Shown: piece by piece, positions 18,302 through 28,189 of the stretch
Position numbering within the stretch: position 1 is the stretch's first letter
Layout of the letters: every line of letters starts with the position of its first letter
Source: Pelagibacterium nitratireducens
GTDB taxonomy: Bacteria; Pseudomonadota; Alphaproteobacteria; Rhizobiales; Devosiaceae
DNA: 64,000 nt
Assembly (NCBI RefSeq): GCF_037044555.1
Contig: NZ_CP146275.1
Coordinates: 1,344,501-1,408,500, forward strand
Direction: 5' to 3'
Notes under the pieces: generated by a model
The model's input: only the letters and a program-made list of their open reading frames with translations
Told to the model about the DNA's origin: nothing
The model's database searches: none
Made by a program: the position numbers and the translations under genes

Positions 18302-19731
18302 ACACCAAGATGCCACGCGATATCGGGCCTGTGCACTTCATCGGCATTGGCGGGATCGGGATGAGCGGCATTGCCGAAGTGCTGCACACCCAGCGCTACA
18401 CGGTGCGCGGTTCGGACGCGTCGATGAATGCCAATGTGCAGCGGCTGCAGGCCATGGGCATCGAAGTGATGGTGGGGCAGAAGGCCGAAAATATCGGCGA
18501 TGCCGCGGTTGTCGTCGTCTCTTCGGCCATCAAGAAGGACAATCCCGAACTGAAAGAAGCCCGCGCCAAGGGGCTGCCCATCGTGCGGCGGGCCGAGATG
18601 CTGGCCGAAATCATGCGGTTCAAGAACGCGATTGCCATCGGCGGCACCCACGGCAAGACGACGACGACCTCTATGGTCGCGGCGCTGCTCGATGCGGGGC
18701 AGTTCGACCCGACGGTGATCAATGGCGGCATCATCAATGCCTATGGCACCAATGCGCGGCTGGGGCAGGGCGACTGGATGGTTGTCGAGGCCGACGAAAG
18801 CGATGGCACTTTCGTCAAGCTGCCGGCCGATGTCGCGGTCGTGACCAATATCGACGCCGAGCATCTCGATCATTATCACGACTTCGAGGGGGTCAAGAAG
18901 GCGTTCCGCAATTTCATCGAGAACGTACCGTTCTACGGTTTTGCCGTGATGTGCCTCGATCACCCCACGGTGCAGGCGCTGGTGGGCGAGATCGAGGACC
19001 GGCGGATGATCACCTATGGGCTCAACCCGCAGGCCGATGTGCGGTTGATCGATGTGGTCAACGACAATGGGGTTTCGAAGTTTTCGGTGATCGTCCGGGA
19101 CCGGATCAGCGGCAAGACGCGCACCATCGATGCGCTGGAACTGCCCATGCCGGGCATGCACAACGTGCTCAATGCGACAGCGGCGATTGCCGTGGCGCAG
19201 GAACTCAAGATCACCGACGCGCAGATCCGGGCGGGGCTGAAAGGGTTCGGTGGGGTCAAGCGGCGGTTCACCAAGACCGGTGAAGTTGGCGGGATCACCA
19301 TTATCGACGATTACGGGCACCATCCGGTCGAGATTTCCTCGGTGCTGCGGGCGGCGCGACAATCGACCAAGCGCGACGTGATTGCCGTGGTGCAGCCGCA
19401 CCGCTATTCACGGCTCAACGATCTGTTCGACGATTTCTCGGCGTGTTTCAACGAAGCCGATACGGTGCTGGTGGCGCCGGTCTATGCGGCGGGCGAAACC
19501 CCGATCGAGGGTGTGAGCCATATCGAGCTGGTGGACCGGATCCGGGCGCGTGGGCATCGCGATGCACGGGTGATTGCGGGGCCGGAAGAGTTGGCGGGGC
19601 TGATCGCGGATCGGGCCGGGGCAGGCGATTATGTCGTGTGCCTCGGTGCGGGGAACATAACGCTCTGGGCAGCGGCGCTGCCGGGCGAACTGGAAACTGA
19701 ACTGGCCGGAAAGTCCAGGGCCAGCGCATGA
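18298..19731 (+). CDS. murC: UDP-N-acetylmuramate-L-alanine ligase
   Basis: Adds L-alanine to UDP-MurNAc, the first Mur ligase step. 477 residues. Motifs: the N-terminal [17 protein letters not shown], the P-loop [26 protein letters not shown], the [10 protein letters not shown] segment and QPHRYSRL. Four-base overlaps with murG and murB point to coupled translation. Confidence 0.97.
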   Translation: MNTKMPRDIGPVHFIGIGGIGMSGIAEVLHTQRYTVRGSDASMNANVQRLQAMGIEVMVGQKAENIGDAAVVVVSSAIKKDNPELKEARAKGLPIVRRAEMLAEIMRFKNAIAIGGTHGKTTTTSMVAALLDAGQFDPTVINGGIINAYGTNARLGQGDWMVVEADESDGTFVKLPADVAVVTNIDAEHLDHYHDFEGVKKAFRNFIENVPFYGFAVMCLDHPTVQALVGEIEDRRMITYGLNPQADVRLIDVVNDNGVSKFSVIVRDRISGKTRTIDALELPMPGMHNVLNATAAIAVAQELKITDAQIRAGLKGFGGVKRRFTKTGEVGGITIIDDYGHHPVEISSVLRAARQSTKRDVIAVVQPHRYSRLNDLFDDFSACFNEADTVLVAPVYAAGETPIEGVSHIELVDRIRARGHRDARVIAGPEELAGLIADRAGAGDYVVCLGAGNITLWAAALPGELETELAGKSRASA

Positions 19732-20705
19732 GTTTTCCCGACCTTCTGCCGCGGTTTTCCGGCTGGATCGGGGATGTGCGGGGCAAGCTGAGCCCCAATC
19801 ATCCGCTGGCCAAGACCGTGTGGTTTCGCGTGGGCGGGCCGGCGCAGCTCTATTTCGAGCCGGCGGACGAGGCCGATCTGGCGCTGTTTCTGAAGAATCT
19901 ACCTACCGAAATCAAGGTAACGGTGATCGGGCTGGGCTCGAACCTTCTGATCCGTGATGGGGGTATCGACGGAGTGGTCATCAAGCTGCCGGCCAAGGCG
20001 TTCGGCAGGGTCGAGGTTCTGGAGGGCAATCGGGTGCGGGCCGGGGCGGGGCTTCCCGACGTCAAGATCGCCACGGCGGCGGCCAAGGCGGGAATCGACG
20101 GACTGGCGTTTTTCCGGGGCATTCCCGGGGCGGTCGGCGGCGCGCTTTACATGAATGCGGGGTGCTATGGCACCGAAGCCAAAGAGCGGGTGGTCAGCCT
20201 GCGCGGCGTGACGCGGGACGGCGAGATTATCGAGCTGACCAATGCCGATATGGCCTATCAGTATCGCAAGTCGAACGGGCCGGAGGGGGTGGTGTTCACC
20301 TCGGCGGTGTTCGAGGGGCTCTCCGGCGACAGCGAGGACATTCTGACCAAGATGCGCGAGATCACCGAGCGGCGCGAGAGCACGCAGCCGACCAATACGC
20401 GCACGGGTGGATCGACCTTCAAGAACCCCGATGGGCAATCGGCCTGGAAGCTCGTCGATGAGGCGGGGTGCCGGGGATTGCGGATCGGGGATGCGCAGGT
20501 TTCGGAAATGCACACCAATTTCCTCGTCAATCTCGACGCGGCGAGCGCCTACGAGATCGAGACGCTGGGGGAGACGGTGCGGGCCAGAGTGCGTCAAACG
20601 CATGGTGTCGAGCTGGTGTGGGAAATCCGGCGGATGGGGCATTTCGCGCCGGGACGTGAAGTCAAAGAGTTTCTCGACGGCGATGTTTTTGCCGGCGTAG
20701 CCTGA
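19728..20705 (+). CDS. murB: UDP-N-acetylenolpyruvoylglucosamine reductase
   Basis: FAD enzyme that reduces UDP-GlcNAc-enolpyruvate to UDP-MurNAc with NADPH. 325 residues. Motifs: [16 protein letters not shown], the FAD-binding [12 protein letters not shown] and [28 protein letters not shown] suits a type II MurB, and the C-terminal substrate-contact segment is HTNFLVN. It sits between murC and ddl in the usual order. Confidence 0.96.
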   Translation: MSFPDLLPRFSGWIGDVRGKLSPNHPLAKTVWFRVGGPAQLYFEPADEADLALFLKNLPTEIKVTVIGLGSNLLIRDGGIDGVVIKLPAKAFGRVEVLEGNRVRAGAGLPDVKIATAAAKAGIDGLAFFRGIPGAVGGALYMNAGCYGTEAKERVVSLRGVTRDGEIIELTNADMAYQYRKSNGPEGVVFTSAVFEGLSGDSEDILTKMREITERRESTQPTNTRTGGSTFKNPDGQSAWKLVDEAGCRGLRIGDAQVSEMHTNFLVNLDAASAYEIETLGETVRARVRQTHGVELVWEIRRMGHFAPGREVKEFLDGDVFAGVA

Positions 20706-20727
20706 ACAAGCCGGAAGGGGCGAACCA

Positions 20728-21648
20728 ATGGCCAAACATGTTGCGGTGCTCAAGGGCGGATGGTCGCATGAACGCGAGGTGTCGCTGAGTTCGGGCGGCG
20801 AATGCGCGCAGGCGTTGCGCAATGCCGGATACGAAGTGAGTGAAATCGACGTGGAGCGCGACATCGCCTCGGTGCTGAGCGCGCTCAAGCCCGACGTCGT
20901 GTTCAATGCCCTGCATGGGCGGTTCGGCGAGGATGGGACCATTCAGGGGTTGCTGGAAATTCTTGGCATTCCCTACACCCATTCGGGCGTTCTGGCGTCG
21001 TCGGTTGCCATGGACAAGCATCAGGCCAAGGTGATGTTCAAATCGGCAGGGGTGCCGGTCACCGATCATGTGATCGCAACGCGCGACGCCATCGCCAAAA
21101 GCCATGTGATGGCGCCGCCCTATGTGGTCAAGCCGTACAATGACGGCTCGAGCGTCAATGTGTTCATCGTCAAGGAGGGCCAGGAGCATCCGCCGCAGGA
21201 AATTCTGCGCACCGATTGGGATGGTGATGAAGAGTTGATGGTGGAGCGGTTCATCCCCGGGCGCGAGCTGACCTGCGCGGTGATGGGTGACGTGGCGTTG
21301 GGGGTGATCGAGGTCGTCACGGACCTTGCATTCTACAATTATGAGGCGAAATACGTGAATGGGGGCTCCCGACACGAGTTGCCGGCGCAGGTTTCACCGA
21401 AAATTTACGAAAAAGTTCAGAAGATGTCGCTGAAGGCGCATGCCGCCCTGGGCTGTCGTGGGGTGTCGCGGAGCGACTTCCGCTACGACCCGCGCGGCGG
21501 CGACGATGGCGAGCTTGTGTGCCTTGAAATCAATACCCAGCCGGGGATGACCAAAACCTCGCTGGTCCCGGAGTTGGCGGCCCATGCCGGCCATTCGTTC
21601 GAAGAGCTGGTGAGCTGGATGGTGGAGGACGCAAGTTGCAACAGATGA
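20728..21648 (+). CDS. ddl: D-alanine-D-alanine ligase
   Basis: ATP-grasp enzyme making D-Ala-D-Ala for MurF. 306 residues. Motifs: VLKGGWSHEREVSLSSG at the N-terminus, ALHGRFGEDGTIQGLLE, the ATP-grasp lid KPYNDGSSVNVF and metal ligands in CLEINTQPGMTKTSLVPE. AGGGG lies just upstream of the ATG. Its last 13 bases overlap ftsQ. Confidence 0.96.
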   Translation: MAKHVAVLKGGWSHEREVSLSSGGECAQALRNAGYEVSEIDVERDIASVLSALKPDVVFNALHGRFGEDGTIQGLLEILGIPYTHSGVLASSVAMDKHQAKVMFKSAGVPVTDHVIATRDAIAKSHVMAPPYVVKPYNDGSSVNVFIVKEGQEHPPQEILRTDWDGDEELMVERFIPGRELTCAVMGDVALGVIEVVTDLAFYNYEAKYVNGGSRHELPAQVSPKIYEKVQKMSLKAHAALGCRGVSRSDFRYDPRGGDDGELVCLEINTQPGMTKTSLVPELAAHAGHSFEELVSWMVEDASCNR

Positions 21649-22607
21649 GGCGTAAGGAAGTCATCGGGGCCGTGCCCGCTTCCAGCCCTCTCGCGCCACC
21701 CGCACCCCGCATCGAACGTCCGGCCCTGCGGGTGGTCCCGAGCCTGTCTCCGTTGACGCGCGACCGTTCGCCAGCCCTTGTTGGCGGGCGCGGGCTTGTG
21801 CCGGTGCGCCGGCGCGGCGGGATACTGGTTTCTCTTGGCAATTGGTGGGTGCTGCACAAAAAGCTCGCGCTGCGGGTCATCGGGCTGATGATCGTTTTGT
21901 GCGTTGCCATCGGCGGCTATGTGATGCGGGAGGAGATGTCGGACGGCCTTGGGGTGATCGGCAATGTTTTGACCGGGCACATGGCCGATGCCGGGTTCGG
22001 GATCGAGAAGATCGAGATCAACGGGCTATCGCTGACGCGGGAGGCCGATGTGGCGCGTGCGTTGGGGATCGAGGGCGGGTCGACCAGCCTTGGCTTCGAT
22101 ATTGCCGAAGCGCGGCTGCGGGTCGAGGAAATCCCGTCGATCGCTTCGGCAACGATCCGCAAGGTCTATCCCGACAGCCTGCTGGTTTCGATCACCGAGA
22201 AAGCGCCACTGGCGCGCTGGCGGATCGATGGGGCGACAATGCTGATCGATGCGTCGGGTGCGCCCATCGCTCCGGCCAGCGTCGAAAATGGCGAGTTGCC
22301 GCTGGTGATCGGGGAAGGGGCCGGGGACAATGCGGCGGCGATGATCAATCTGGTCAACCGCTATCCCGACCTGACCTTCGATCTGGCCGCGCTCAACCGT
22401 GTGGCCGATCGGCGCTGGGATCTGATCTTTTATTCCGGCCTGCGCGTGCAACTGCCTGAAACCGGGGTTGTCGACGCGCTGGGCCGGCTCAACGACTATC
22501 AACTCGACTATCAGGTTCTGCAGCGCGACCTCGATCTGATCGACATGCGCGTTGCGCAATATGTGGCCGTGCGGCCCACGGTTCGTGAAGAAGAAGACGA
22601 TCAATGA
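21636..22607 (+). CDS. ftsQ: Cell-division protein FtsQ
   Basis: Bitopic divisome protein that recruits FtsL/FtsB. 323 residues. A long Pro/Arg-rich cytoplasmic tail precedes a membrane helix (ALRVIGLMIVLCVAIGGYVM). A periplasmic POTRA domain (FGIEKIEINGLSLTREADVARALGI) and the FtsQ beta domain follow. The likely start is the TTG at 21636: GGAGGA at 21624-21629 is six bases from it but 15 from the next ATG (21645). It overlaps both ddl and ftsA. Confidence 0.93.
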   Translation: MQQMRRKEVIGAVPASSPLAPPAPRIERPALRVVPSLSPLTRDRSPALVGGRGLVPVRRRGGILVSLGNWWVLHKKLALRVIGLMIVLCVAIGGYVMREEMSDGLGVIGNVLTGHMADAGFGIEKIEINGLSLTREADVARALGIEGGSTSLGFDIAEARLRVEEIPSIASATIRKVYPDSLLVSITEKAPLARWRIDGATMLIDASGAPIAPASVENGELPLVIGEGAGDNAAAMINLVNRYPDLTFDLAALNRVADRRWDLIFYSGLRVQLPETGVVDALGRLNDYQLDYQVLQRDLDLIDMRVAQYVAVRPTVREEEDDQ

Positions 22608-23917
22608 TGACCTCTGCGATGACAGCGCGCCTCAAGCCGGTGCAACCGGGCCGGTCATCTCTGGTGACCGTGCTCGATATCGGTTCGACCAAGATCTGTT
22701 GCGTGATTGCGCGACTGGTGCCGCGCGAGGGCCGGGCACTGCGCGGGCGCACGCATATGGCAGAGATCATCGGGTTCGGCTATGGACCCTCTGCGGGGGT
22801 CAAGAGCGGGGTGGTAACCGATCTGGACAAGGCCGAGCAGGCGATCCGCTCGGTCGTCGGCATGGCGGAGCGGGCCGCGGGGATTACCGTGCAGTCGGTG
22901 GTGGTAAACGTCACCGCCGGGCGGCTGGGATCGGAAACTTTTTCGGCGAGTGTTTCGCTCGATGGCCATGAGGTCGAGCCGAGCGACATTTCGCGGGTGC
23001 TGATTGCCGTCAACGATCGCAGCGTGCGTGACGAGCGCTCGATCATCCATGCGCTGCCCATAGGCTATGCGCTCGACGGCCAGAAGGGCGTGCGCGATCC
23101 GCGCGGCATGGTGGGGGAGACGCTAGGGGTCGACGTTGCGGTGATTTCGGCCGAAACGCTGGCCATGCGCAATATCGAACTCGCGCTCAACAAATGCCAC
23201 CTCGAGGTCGAAGCGCTGATGGCGACGCCCTATGCGTCGGGGCTGGCGACACTGGTCGATGACGAGGCCGATCTGGGCGTTGCCTGTATCGACATGGGCG
23301 GAGCGACGACGACGGTGTCGGTGTTCAATGAGGGCCACCTGGTCTATGCGGATGCGCTGGCCATTGGGGGGCATCACATCACGCTCGATATCGCGCGGCA
23401 GCTTTCGGTGAGCGTGGCCGATGCGGAGCGGTTAAAGACGCTCTACGGGTCATGCCTGCAGGGGCAGACCGACGAGACCGACGTCATCACGGTCATGCCG
23501 ATCGGGGCCAATTCCCATGAATCGCCCAATTCGATTTCGCGCGAGATGCTCACGCGGGTGATCCGGCCGCGCGTCGAGGAAATTCTCGAAGCGATCCGCG
23601 ACCGGATGCAGGCGACGGGGATGATGGATATTTCCGGGCGCCGGTTCGTTCTGACCGGCGGGGCTTCGGATCTGACCGGGTTGCCCGAGCTGGCGCGGCG
23701 CATGCTGGCGCGCAATGTGCGCAATGGACGCCCGCTGGGGGTTTCCGGGCTGCCCGATCGCGCCAAGGGCGCGGCCTTTGCCACGGTGGCGGGGATGCTC
23801 GTCTATCCGCAGGTGTGCGGCGCCGAATATGTCCAGCCGCGCCCGACGCGGAAGCTGACCGGATCGGACGGCTATTTCGCCAAGGTTGGCAGCTGGCTCA
23901 AGTCGGGCTTTATGTGA
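22604..23917 (+). CDS. ftsA: Cell-division actin homologue FtsA
   Basis: Actin-like ATPase that tethers FtsZ to the membrane. 437 residues. Motifs: the phosphate-1 loop VLDIGSTKICCVIARL, the phosphate-2 segment GVACIDMGGATTTVSVF, and FVLTGGASDLTGLPELARR. The C-terminal YFAKVGSWLKSGFM has the character of an amphipathic membrane-targeting helix. It overlaps ftsQ by four bases. ftsZ does not follow at once: two unrelated genes intervene. Confidence 0.97.
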   Translation: MMTSAMTARLKPVQPGRSSLVTVLDIGSTKICCVIARLVPREGRALRGRTHMAEIIGFGYGPSAGVKSGVVTDLDKAEQAIRSVVGMAERAAGITVQSVVVNVTAGRLGSETFSASVSLDGHEVEPSDISRVLIAVNDRSVRDERSIIHALPIGYALDGQKGVRDPRGMVGETLGVDVAVISAETLAMRNIELALNKCHLEVEALMATPYASGLATLVDDEADLGVACIDMGGATTTVSVFNEGHLVYADALAIGGHHITLDIARQLSVSVADAERLKTLYGSCLQGQTDETDVITVMPIGANSHESPNSISREMLTRVIRPRVEEILEAIRDRMQATGMMDISGRRFVLTGGASDLTGLPELARRMLARNVRNGRPLGVSGLPDRAKGAAFATVAGMLVYPQVCGAEYVQPRPTRKLTGSDGYFAKVGSWLKSGFM

Positions 23918-24037
23918 GCGGGGCCGGCCTTTAAATCACCCGTGTTATCCTTGAGGAACTGTGCCTGCGCAGGGGCATTGGGCAGGAGTGCCAAGTCAGG
24001 CTTGGTCTTTCCAACCCATGCTCGTGGAGGACTTCCC

Positions 24038-24547
24038 ATGAAGACACTGATTGCAACTTCAGCGCTTGCCCTGATGTTTGCCGCCTCGCCGGTATATGCG
24101 CAGGGACAGACAGCCAGCGCGACCTATATCGACGCCGAAGGACAGGAGATCGGTGAGGCCACACTGGCCCACACGCCCAATGGCGTGGTTGTCGAAATCG
24201 ATGTCGAGGGCCTTCCCGCCGAGCAATGGGTGGCGGTCCATGTTCATGAAAACGGTGAATGCGATCCGGAGGGCGGCTTTGATTCAGCGGGCGGCCATTT
24301 CAATCCCGCCGACGTCGATCATGGCTATTACAGCGAAACCGGGCCGCATGCCGGCGACATGCCGAACCAGTATGTCGGCGCTGACGGTATTCTGCGCAGC
24401 CATCTGTTCAATCCCTTCGTCACCCTGGGGCAGGGGGACGCCGACATCATGGGGCGGGCCCTGATGATCCATGGTGGCGCCGATGACTATGAAAGCCAGC
24501 CATCGGGTGATGCGGGCGACCGGATCGCTTGCGCCGTTATCGAATAG
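24038..24547 (+). CDS. sodC: Periplasmic Cu/Zn superoxide dismutase
   Basis: Converts superoxide to oxygen and peroxide in the periplasm. 169 residues with a signal peptide (TLIATSALALMFAASPVYA, cut near residue 22). Metal ligands sit in HVHENGEC, SAGGHFNPADVDHG, HAGDMPN and MIHGGADDY. The disulfide cysteines are in NGEC and the C-terminal RIACAVIE. GGAGG lies eight bases before the ATG. It is inserted between ftsA and ftsZ, normally adjacent in this group. Confidence 0.93.
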   Translation: MKTLIATSALALMFAASPVYAQGQTASATYIDAEGQEIGEATLAHTPNGVVVEIDVEGLPAEQWVAVHVHENGECDPEGGFDSAGGHFNPADVDHGYYSETGPHAGDMPNQYVGADGILRSHLFNPFVTLGQGDADIMGRALMIHGGADDYESQPSGDAGDRIACAVIE

Positions 24548-24599
24548 GCGGTGGGGGACGCCTGGTATCGCGTGGGGGCTGGAACGCCCCCGCTTTCCA

Positions 24600-25076
24600 T
24601 CATTGTCCGCGATAGGCGGCTTCGAGGTCGGCCACGATGAGTTTTTTCATCTTGAGCATGGCTTGGGTGGCGCGCTTGGCTCCCTCGGGGTCCTTGCCCG
24701 TGACGGTGCTATAGAGGGCTTTTGGCACGATTTGCCAGGAGACGCCGAACCTGTCCTTGACCCATCCGCATTGGCTCTCGGCGCCCTCGCCTTCGGTCAG
24801 CTCGTCCCAGTAATAGTCGACTTCGGCCTGATCGGCGCATTCGATTATGAAGGAGGTCGCTTCGGAGAATTTAAAGTGCGGGCCGCCATTTATGGCGTTG
24901 AAGCGCTGGCCGAGGATTTCGAAGTCGCCGGTCATCACCTTGCCGGGTTCTCCCATGCCACCTTCGGTATAGCGGGTGGTGCCGTGGATCCTGGTGTCGG
25001 GAAAGACCGAGGCATAAAAATCCATCGCCTGCTCGAGATTGTCGTCGAACCAGAGACTGGGGATGATTCTGGGCAT
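24600..25076 (-). CDS. VOC-superfamily (PhnB/3-demethylubiquinone methyltransferase-like) protein
   Basis: 158 residues with the glyoxalase/VOC fold: PRIIPSLWFDDNLEQAMDFYASVFPDTRI at the start, then FIIECADQAEVDYYWDELTEG and DRFGVSWQIVP. Proteins of this PhnB-like type are often encoded beside ArsR regulators, and the true reaction is usually unknown. AAGGAGC precedes the ATG on the minus strand. It is divergent from ftsZ and convergent with sodC. Confidence 0.88.
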   Translation of the reverse strand: MPRIIPSLWFDDNLEQAMDFYASVFPDTRIHGTTRYTEGGMGEPGKVMTGDFEILGQRFNAINGGPHFKFSEATSFIIECADQAEVDYYWDELTEGEGAESQCGWVKDRFGVSWQIVPKALYSTVTGKDPEGAKRATQAMLKMKKLIVADLEAAYRGQ

Positions 25077-25177
25077 TTTTCGCTCCTTTAAAAACCAATA
25101 TGTTATATTCTGTTATGGTTATATACTGGCGTTGGCGAATGTCAAGCCGGTGTTGGCCCGAGCGGGGCAAATCATGC

Positions 25178-25267
25178 TTAACATGCGGTGACTTTGTGGC
25201 TGTCAAGTCTCGCATTTTGCAGATTGGTTAACGAAATCGGTAGCTTTGTTAGGGGCCGGTTAACGAA
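25178..25267. promoter_or_regulatory. ftsZ upstream region with repeated TTAAC half-sites
   Basis: GCTTAACATG at 25176-25185 and two copies of GGTTAACGAA at 25226-25235 and 25258-25267 lie 44-135 bp before ftsZ. TTAAC is the half-site of CtrA, which controls ftsZ in alphaproteobacteria. No perfect TTAA-N7-TTAA pair is present, so this is tentative. Confidence 0.4.
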
Positions 25268-25310
25268 TTGAGCGCTACATCTTTGGCATGCAGCCACTAT
25301 GAGGCCAGGG

Positions 25311-27017
25311 ATGACAATCAACCTTCAGATTCCGGGAATCCAAGAACTTAAGCCGCGAATCACCGTCTTTGGCGTCGGTGGTGCGGGCGGAAACGCGGTC
25401 AACAACATGATTAACTCGGGCCTCGAGGGCGTCGAGTTCGTTGTGGCCAATACAGATGCGCAGGCGCTGGCTCTGTCCCGCGCGCAACGTGTCATTCAAC
25501 TGGGCGTCGGCGTGACCGAAGGCCTTGGTGCCGGTTCGCACCCCGAAGTAGGGCGTGCGGCGGCCGAAGAAAGTTTCGACGAACTCAACGATCACCTTTC
25601 GGGTTCGCATATGGTGTTCATCACCGCCGGTATGGGCGGTGGCACGGGCACGGGCGCGGCACCCGTGGTGGCGCGCGCGGCGCGCGAGCAGGGCATCCTG
25701 ACTGTCGGTGTTGTGACCAAGCCGTTCCAGTTCGAAGGCAATCGCCGCATGAAGCTGGCCGATGAGGGCATCGACGAGCTGCACCGCCATGTCGATACGC
25801 TGATCGTGATCCCGAACCAGAATCTGTTCCGGGTGGCCAATGAGAAGACCACGTTTGCCGACGCGTTCGCGATGGCCGACGAAGTCCTGTTTTCGGGCGT
25901 TGCCTGCATCACCGACCTGATGGTCAAGGAAGGGCTCATCAACCTCGACTTTGCCGACGTGCGCGCCGTGATGCGCGGCATGGGCAAGGCGATGATGGGA
26001 ACCGGCGAGGCCGAAGGCGAGGATCGTGCGCGTCACGCCGCCGAGGCGGCAATCGCCAATCCGTTGCTTGACGATGTTTCGATGCAGGGCGCACGCGGGC
26101 TCCTGATCTCGATCACCGGCGGCAAGGACATGACGCTCTATGAGGTCGATGAAGCCGCTTCGCGTATCCGCGAGGAAGTGGATTCCGATGCCAATATCAT
26201 TCTCGGCGCGACGTTCGACGACTCGCTGCAGGGCAAGGTTCGCGTCTCGGTGGTTGCCACCGGCACCGACGCGCTGATGGTTCAGGCGCTCGATCCGGTC
26301 AAGCCCAATGCCAATCGCCAGCCCTTGCAGGCCAAGCGTTTGCCCGAAGCCGTTGCCACGCCGGCGACAGCCCAGGCACCGCGTGCCGAACAGCCCGCTG
26401 CCCAGCAGCCCGCCGCGGCCCATGCCAGCGCCAATATGAGCGACGATCAGTTCGAAGCTGCCGTTGCCCAGGCGATCAAGGATGGCAATTCGGCGGCCGC
26501 CGCCGCGGCGACTGCTGCCCGGCAGACCGAAGACAGCGGTGTGACCATCGAGCCTTATACGCCCAGTGCCGCCGTGCGCCAGCCGGTCGAGGAGGCCCAG
26601 CGGGCACCCGACGCCGCGATGCCCAAACCCTACGTGCCCTCGGGCGCCGAACGCCCGCAGCTTCAGCGTCGGGTTCCGCGCGCCGAAGACATGCCGCCGG
26701 TGGCCCGTCAGCAGATGGAACAGCCCCGGAGCGAAGAGCCGCGCAACGCGCGGGCCCTGTTCCGCCGCCTGGCCTCCAATGTTGGGCTGAGCCTGGGCGG
26801 GGAAGCCGAACCGCACGAGCAAGCCGAACGCGTGCAGCCCCAGTTCGACGATGCTGCCGCCCGCAGCGCCATCGAGGCTGCTCCCTCTCGTCCGGCCGCA
26901 CCGCGTCCGCAGGCGGAAGGCGCAGCGGGACAACTCGACGCACATGGCCGTGCACCGGCCCGTGCGCCGCAGAAGGAACAGCTGGAAATCCCGGCGTTTC
27001 TCAAACGCCACGGTTAA
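25311..27017 (+). CDS. ftsZ: Cell-division GTPase FtsZ
   Basis: Tubulin-like GTPase forming the Z ring. 568 residues from the ATG at 25311, which follows CCAGGG; an ATG four codons upstream lacks such a site. The GTPase core (about 1-320) shows [22 protein letters not shown], the tubulin signature [11 protein letters not shown] and the T7-loop segment [12 protein letters not shown] long Ala/Pro/Gln-rich linker of about 230 residues leads to the C-terminal partner-binding peptide [10 protein letters not shown]. The length is typical of Hyphomicrobiales. Confidence 0.97.
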   Translation: MTINLQIPGIQELKPRITVFGVGGAGGNAVNNMINSGLEGVEFVVANTDAQALALSRAQRVIQLGVGVTEGLGAGSHPEVGRAAAEESFDELNDHLSGSHMVFITAGMGGGTGTGAAPVVARAAREQGILTVGVVTKPFQFEGNRRMKLADEGIDELHRHVDTLIVIPNQNLFRVANEKTTFADAFAMADEVLFSGVACITDLMVKEGLINLDFADVRAVMRGMGKAMMGTGEAEGEDRARHAAEAAIANPLLDDVSMQGARGLLISITGGKDMTLYEVDEAASRIREEVDSDANIILGATFDDSLQGKVRVSVVATGTDALMVQALDPVKPNANRQPLQAKRLPEAVATPATAQAPRAEQPAAQQPAAAHASANMSDDQFEAAVAQAIKDGNSAAAAAATAARQTEDSGVTIEPYTPSAAVRQPVEEAQRAPDAAMPKPYVPSGAERPQLQRRVPRAEDMPPVARQQMEQPRSEEPRNARALFRRLASNVGLSLGGEAEPHEQAERVQPQFDDAAARSAIEAAPSRPAAPRPQAEGAAGQLDAHGRAPARAPQKEQLEIPAFLKRHG

Positions 27018-27041
27018 TCCAAAATTGCCATTTCGGCTTTA

Positions 27042-27080
27042 AATCGGCCTGACACGGGTTTCGTGTCGGGCCGATTTTCG
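27042..27080 (+). terminator. Intrinsic terminator after ftsZ
   Basis: A 15-bp stem, AATCGGCCTGACACG (27042-27056) pairing with 27062-27076 with one G-T wobble, has a 5-nt loop and is followed by TTCGTT. It lies 25 bp after the ftsZ stop and separates ftsZ from lpxC. Confidence 0.75.
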
Positions 27081-27128
27081 TTAAGAGGGCGATTGGGCCA
27101 CTCGTCAACAAAAGGGCCCGGAGTACCA

Positions 27129-28085
27129 ATGAAAAACAATACCGTGCGCCAATGCACGCTCACGCGTCCTGCAGAGTTCGCTGGAATCGGTGTGCACAAT
27201 GGCAAGCCTTCGCGCCTTGTCATCAATCCGGCGCCAGCCGATTCGGGTTATACGCTGACCCGTATGCTGGAGGATGGCAGCAGATCGGCGAGCGTCAGGA
27301 TCGACCATTCGCGGGTCAGCCGGACCTCGCTGTGCACGGTTATCGATCTGGGCAACTCCATCAGCGTCGCGACTGTCGAGCATGTGCTGGCGGCGCTCAA
27401 CGGGCTTGGCATCGACAATGCGGAAATCGTGGTCTGGGGCGAAGAATGCCCGATCATCGATGGCAGCGCCGAGCCATTCGTCGATGCGGTGCTCGATGCG
27501 GGCATTTCGATCCAGCCGCAGCGCAAGAAATTCATCCGCATCCTGCGCTCGGTAACGGTGCGCGACAATGACGCCTTTGCCATGCTCGAAGCCTATAATG
27601 GCCGGGCGTTCGATGTTGAGATCGACTTCAACTCCAAGGTGATCGGCCGCGAGCGGATGATCTTTGACTGGTCGCCGCGCAAATTTGCCATCGAGGTGGC
27701 GCCGGCCCGCACCTTCGGATTTGTGGCGCAGGCAAAGGTTTTGCGTCAGGCCGGCTATGCGCTGGGATCGAGCCTTGAAAATTCCATCGCCATCGAGGAA
27801 GAAAAAATCGTCAATCCCGACGGGTTGCGGTTCGACGACGAATTCGTACGCCACAAGCTGCTCGACGCCGTGGGCGATCTTGCTCTGGCAGGGCTGCCGA
27901 TCTATGGGCGGTTCAAGTCCTACAAGGGTGGGCACGGGCTCAATGCGCTTGTGCTCAAATCGCTTTTTGCCAGCGAAGCCAATTACGAGATTCTCGAGGC
28001 GGACGCACTGCCGCTTGAAATGGAAGCGCTGGGCGATCTGCCTGAGAGGCTGTCTGTCGAGCCCTACTTGCGTTCCATCGGTTGA
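27129..28085 (+). CDS. lpxC: UDP-3-O-acyl-N-acetylglucosamine deacetylase
   Basis: Zinc deacetylase, the committed step of lipid A synthesis. 318 residues. It has GIGVHNGKPSRLVINPA near the N-terminus. Zinc ligands are the His at about residue 85 in TVEHVLAALNGLGIDN and HKLLDAVGD. The catalytic His is in YKGGHGLNALV. I chose the ATG at 27129 behind CGGAG. The usual lpxC position after ftsZ is kept, with a terminator between them. Confidence 0.97.
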   Translation: MKNNTVRQCTLTRPAEFAGIGVHNGKPSRLVINPAPADSGYTLTRMLEDGSRSASVRIDHSRVSRTSLCTVIDLGNSISVATVEHVLAALNGLGIDNAEIVVWGEECPIIDGSAEPFVDAVLDAGISIQPQRKKFIRILRSVTVRDNDAFAMLEAYNGRAFDVEIDFNSKVIGRERMIFDWSPRKFAIEVAPARTFGFVAQAKVLRQAGYALGSSLENSIAIEEEKIVNPDGLRFDDEFVRHKLLDAVGDLALAGLPIYGRFKSYKGGHGLNALVLKSLFASEANYEILEADALPLEMEALGDLPERLSVEPYLRSIG

Positions 28086-28189
28086 ATGGGCGATAACCCC
28101 CGTCACAGTTTTGGACAGATTGCCCGCTAGCGGATTGTGGGCACGCGCGGGTCACGGTTCATGCCCGGGCCATGAGGACGGAGTTTTTC

